From Rhodospirillaceae bacterium (GTDB lineage: Bacteria; Pseudomonadota; Alphaproteobacteria; Rhodospirillales; Magnetovibrionaceae): a stretch of DNA of 7,727 bases. A program made the position numbers and the translations under genes. Under the pieces are notes generated by a model. That model saw only the letters and a list, made by a program, of their open reading frames with translations, made no database searches and was not told the origin of the DNA. The DNA lies in NCBI GenBank assembly GCA_002401565.1, contig NVTL01000015.1:37713-45439 (forward strand). Direction: 5' to 3'. Within the stretch, counting starts at the first letter, position 1. Each line of letters begins with the position of its first letter. Shown here in pieces: positions 6,864-7,727 of the stretch.

Positions 6864-6933
6864 AGATTCGGCCAATACCCTGAAAAATCAGGATGAATGA
6901 AGAGTTCTATCCTCTACCTATCATGTGGGTTCT

Positions 6934-6962
6934 GGGCCCATCCTATAAGAAGGATTGAGCCC
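6934..6962 (-). terminator. Imperfect hairpin just after the propeller gene, possible terminator
   Basis: On the minus strand, four bases past the TAA stop (which runs on into TGA), GGGC and ATCCT pair with AGGAT and GCCC across an internal loop of three and two bases and a six-base loop. This gives nine pairs. No T tract follows, so it is not a classical intrinsic terminator. It may still stabilise the mRNA 3' end. Confidence 0.25.
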
Positions 6963-6965
6963 TCA

Positions 6966-7727
6966 TTATTTTCCACGTTTGATGATCGGCGTCGTGTCAT
7001 TGCAAATCCATGGGCGACCGTCGCCATCCACGGCAAGCGAATCGAAATTGACTGTCGTACCGATCACTTTATCGAAGCTTTTGTTGGCGGCATTCCATTT
7101 ATGAAGGGCTGATGTACTATTTTCTATGAGGTAAACGGTGCCATTTGTTTTGCTAATGGCAAGGTCTACGGCATTAAAGGTAACACTGGTGATCTTCACG
7201 AAGGCCTGGCCATCCCACTGGCGGACTTGCAGGTCTTTGTCCACGATCCAAATAGAACCGCCGGGGCCGATATCAACCGTCCGCACGCCTGAAAATGTGG
7301 AAAATTTCTTGAACACTTCCAAATTTGGAGCTTTGAAATAGAGATATCTAATGCCTGAGATAAAGACGACAACATAAACCGTACCGTCGGCGGCAACGCT
7401 TATGTCGTTGTAGCCCGTGGTGCCGGTAACGCTATATTCTTTACGTGTGCCATTGCGCTCTCTGAAAAGCCCAGTTGAAGGATTAAGCGTCAATGCCCAG
7501 ACATCGCCGTTCGGCGCGAGGTCGTAATCATCTAAGTCCCAATTGTCAAAACCTGTGTCTTCGGTGACGAATTTTCGCTTGGCCGCACTATATACCTCCA
7601 ACTTCGCACCGTTGTTTTTTGCCCACACGACACCCTCAGAACTCGCCTCCAAGTCAGGGCAAGATGCGGCACTGAGGCTTGAGTGCGAAACGGTCTCAAA
7701 CTTAAGGCTTTTTGAAAAGATGAAGCT
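6966..7727 (-). CDS. Beta-propeller protein with tectonin-like repeats, C-terminal part, cut by right edge
   Basis: The frame is open from the right edge to TAA at 6968-6966, 253 codons. A TTG at 7652 is the first possible start, but the frame continues in register without a stop for 25 codons to the edge and keeps repeat-like sequence, so the true start is probably outside. Numbered from the edge, a glycine/aspartate-aromatic motif recurs as EGVVW (31-35), NGDVW (73-77), DGTVY (114-118), GGSIW (156-160), NGTVY (195-199) and DGRPW (236-240), a period of 39-42 residues. Each follows a D-hydrophobic strand (DLAP, DISV, DIGP, DLAI, SLAV). Several are followed by a strand such as LxxWDGQAFVKI. 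This matches six blades of a propeller resembling tectonin/tachylectin repeats, with hints of an earlier blade at 8-16 (LKFETVSHS). Such domains bind sugars or proteins. Cell location and ligand cannot be read here. GC content is lower than in the genes to the left. Confidence 0.75.
   Translation of the reverse strand, partial: SFIFSKSLKFETVSHSSLSAASCPDLEASSEGVVWAKNNGAKLEVYSAAKRKFVTEDTGFDNWDLDDYDLAPNGDVWALTLNPSTGLFRERNGTRKEYSVTGTTGYNDISVAADGTVYVVVFISGIRYLYFKAPNLEVFKKFSTFSGVRTVDIGPGGSIWIVDKDLQVRQWDGQAFVKITSVTFNAVDLAISKTNGTVYLIENSTSALHKWNAANKSFDKVIGTTVNFDSLAVDGDGRPWICNDTTPIIKRGK

Larger units (their letters stand above)
6778..6965. other. Low-GC gap between tRNA-Gln and the propeller gene; no gene seen
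   Basis: About 188 bases at roughly 35-47% GC by line, below the coding regions to the left. It contains an A8 run (6785-6792), a small tandem repeat of GTCAGAT (near 6811-6824), two related 13-mers (6830-6863), a hairpin CCTGA-AAAA-TCAGG (6879-6892) and a longer imperfect hairpin at 6934-6962. I see no convincing open reading frame. It could be the decayed end of a mobile element or simply a convergent intergenic region. Confidence 0.5.

Noticed and set aside
6778..6965. Intact insertion sequence or prophage attachment site next to the tRNA
   Set aside because: No transposase or integrase frame, no clear terminal inverted repeats, and no second copy of the tRNA 3' end within the window.

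Overview
The window looks like a chromosomal segment from an alphaproteobacterium of moderate GC content (roughly 53-55% by eye over the left 6.6 kb). The basis is protein resemblance: an Slt-type lytic transglycosylase, a family-4 uracil-DNA glycosylase of the alphaproteobacterial kind, an ETF-ubiquinone oxidoreductase and IspE. The style fits Rhodospirillales or Micavibrio-like lineages, but I cannot fix a genus.

Layout, left to right. Positions 1-1193 (minus) hold the N-terminal part of an exported soluble lytic transglycosylase whose catalytic domain lies beyond the left edge. Upstream of it on the same strand is a uracil-DNA glycosylase (1311-2153). A very tight divergent junction near 2154-2187 separates these from a plus-strand cluster: ETF-ubiquinone oxidoreductase (2188-3831), a membrane-anchored TPR protein (3868-5640) and ispE (5637-6620, overlapping the TPR gene by four bases). 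A tRNA-Gln(UUG) gene with its own plausible promoter follows at 6703-6777. These are housekeeping genes: cell-wall turnover, DNA repair, electron entry to ubiquinone from fatty-acid and amino-acid oxidation, isoprenoid precursor synthesis, and translation. The TPR-ispE-tRNA-Gln order resembles, from memory, the Pseudomonas hemA/lolB/ispE/prs neighbourhood.

Right of the tRNA the character changes. About 190 bases of lower-GC sequence carry short repeats and hairpins but no gene. Then comes the C-terminal part of a minus-strand gene (6966-7727, continuing past the right edge) encoding a beta-propeller of at least six repeats of about 41 residues, resembling tectonin repeats. This could be the edge of an accessory region next to a tRNA gene, but no integrase or attachment-site duplicate is visible.

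The most interesting points are an apparent 33-residue internal duplication in IspE between its glycine-rich loop and its catalytic aspartate, a uracil-DNA glycosylase retaining only two of the four iron-sulfur cysteines, and the propeller gene beside tRNA-Gln. I see no convincing novel multi-gene system, CRISPR array or intact mobile element.
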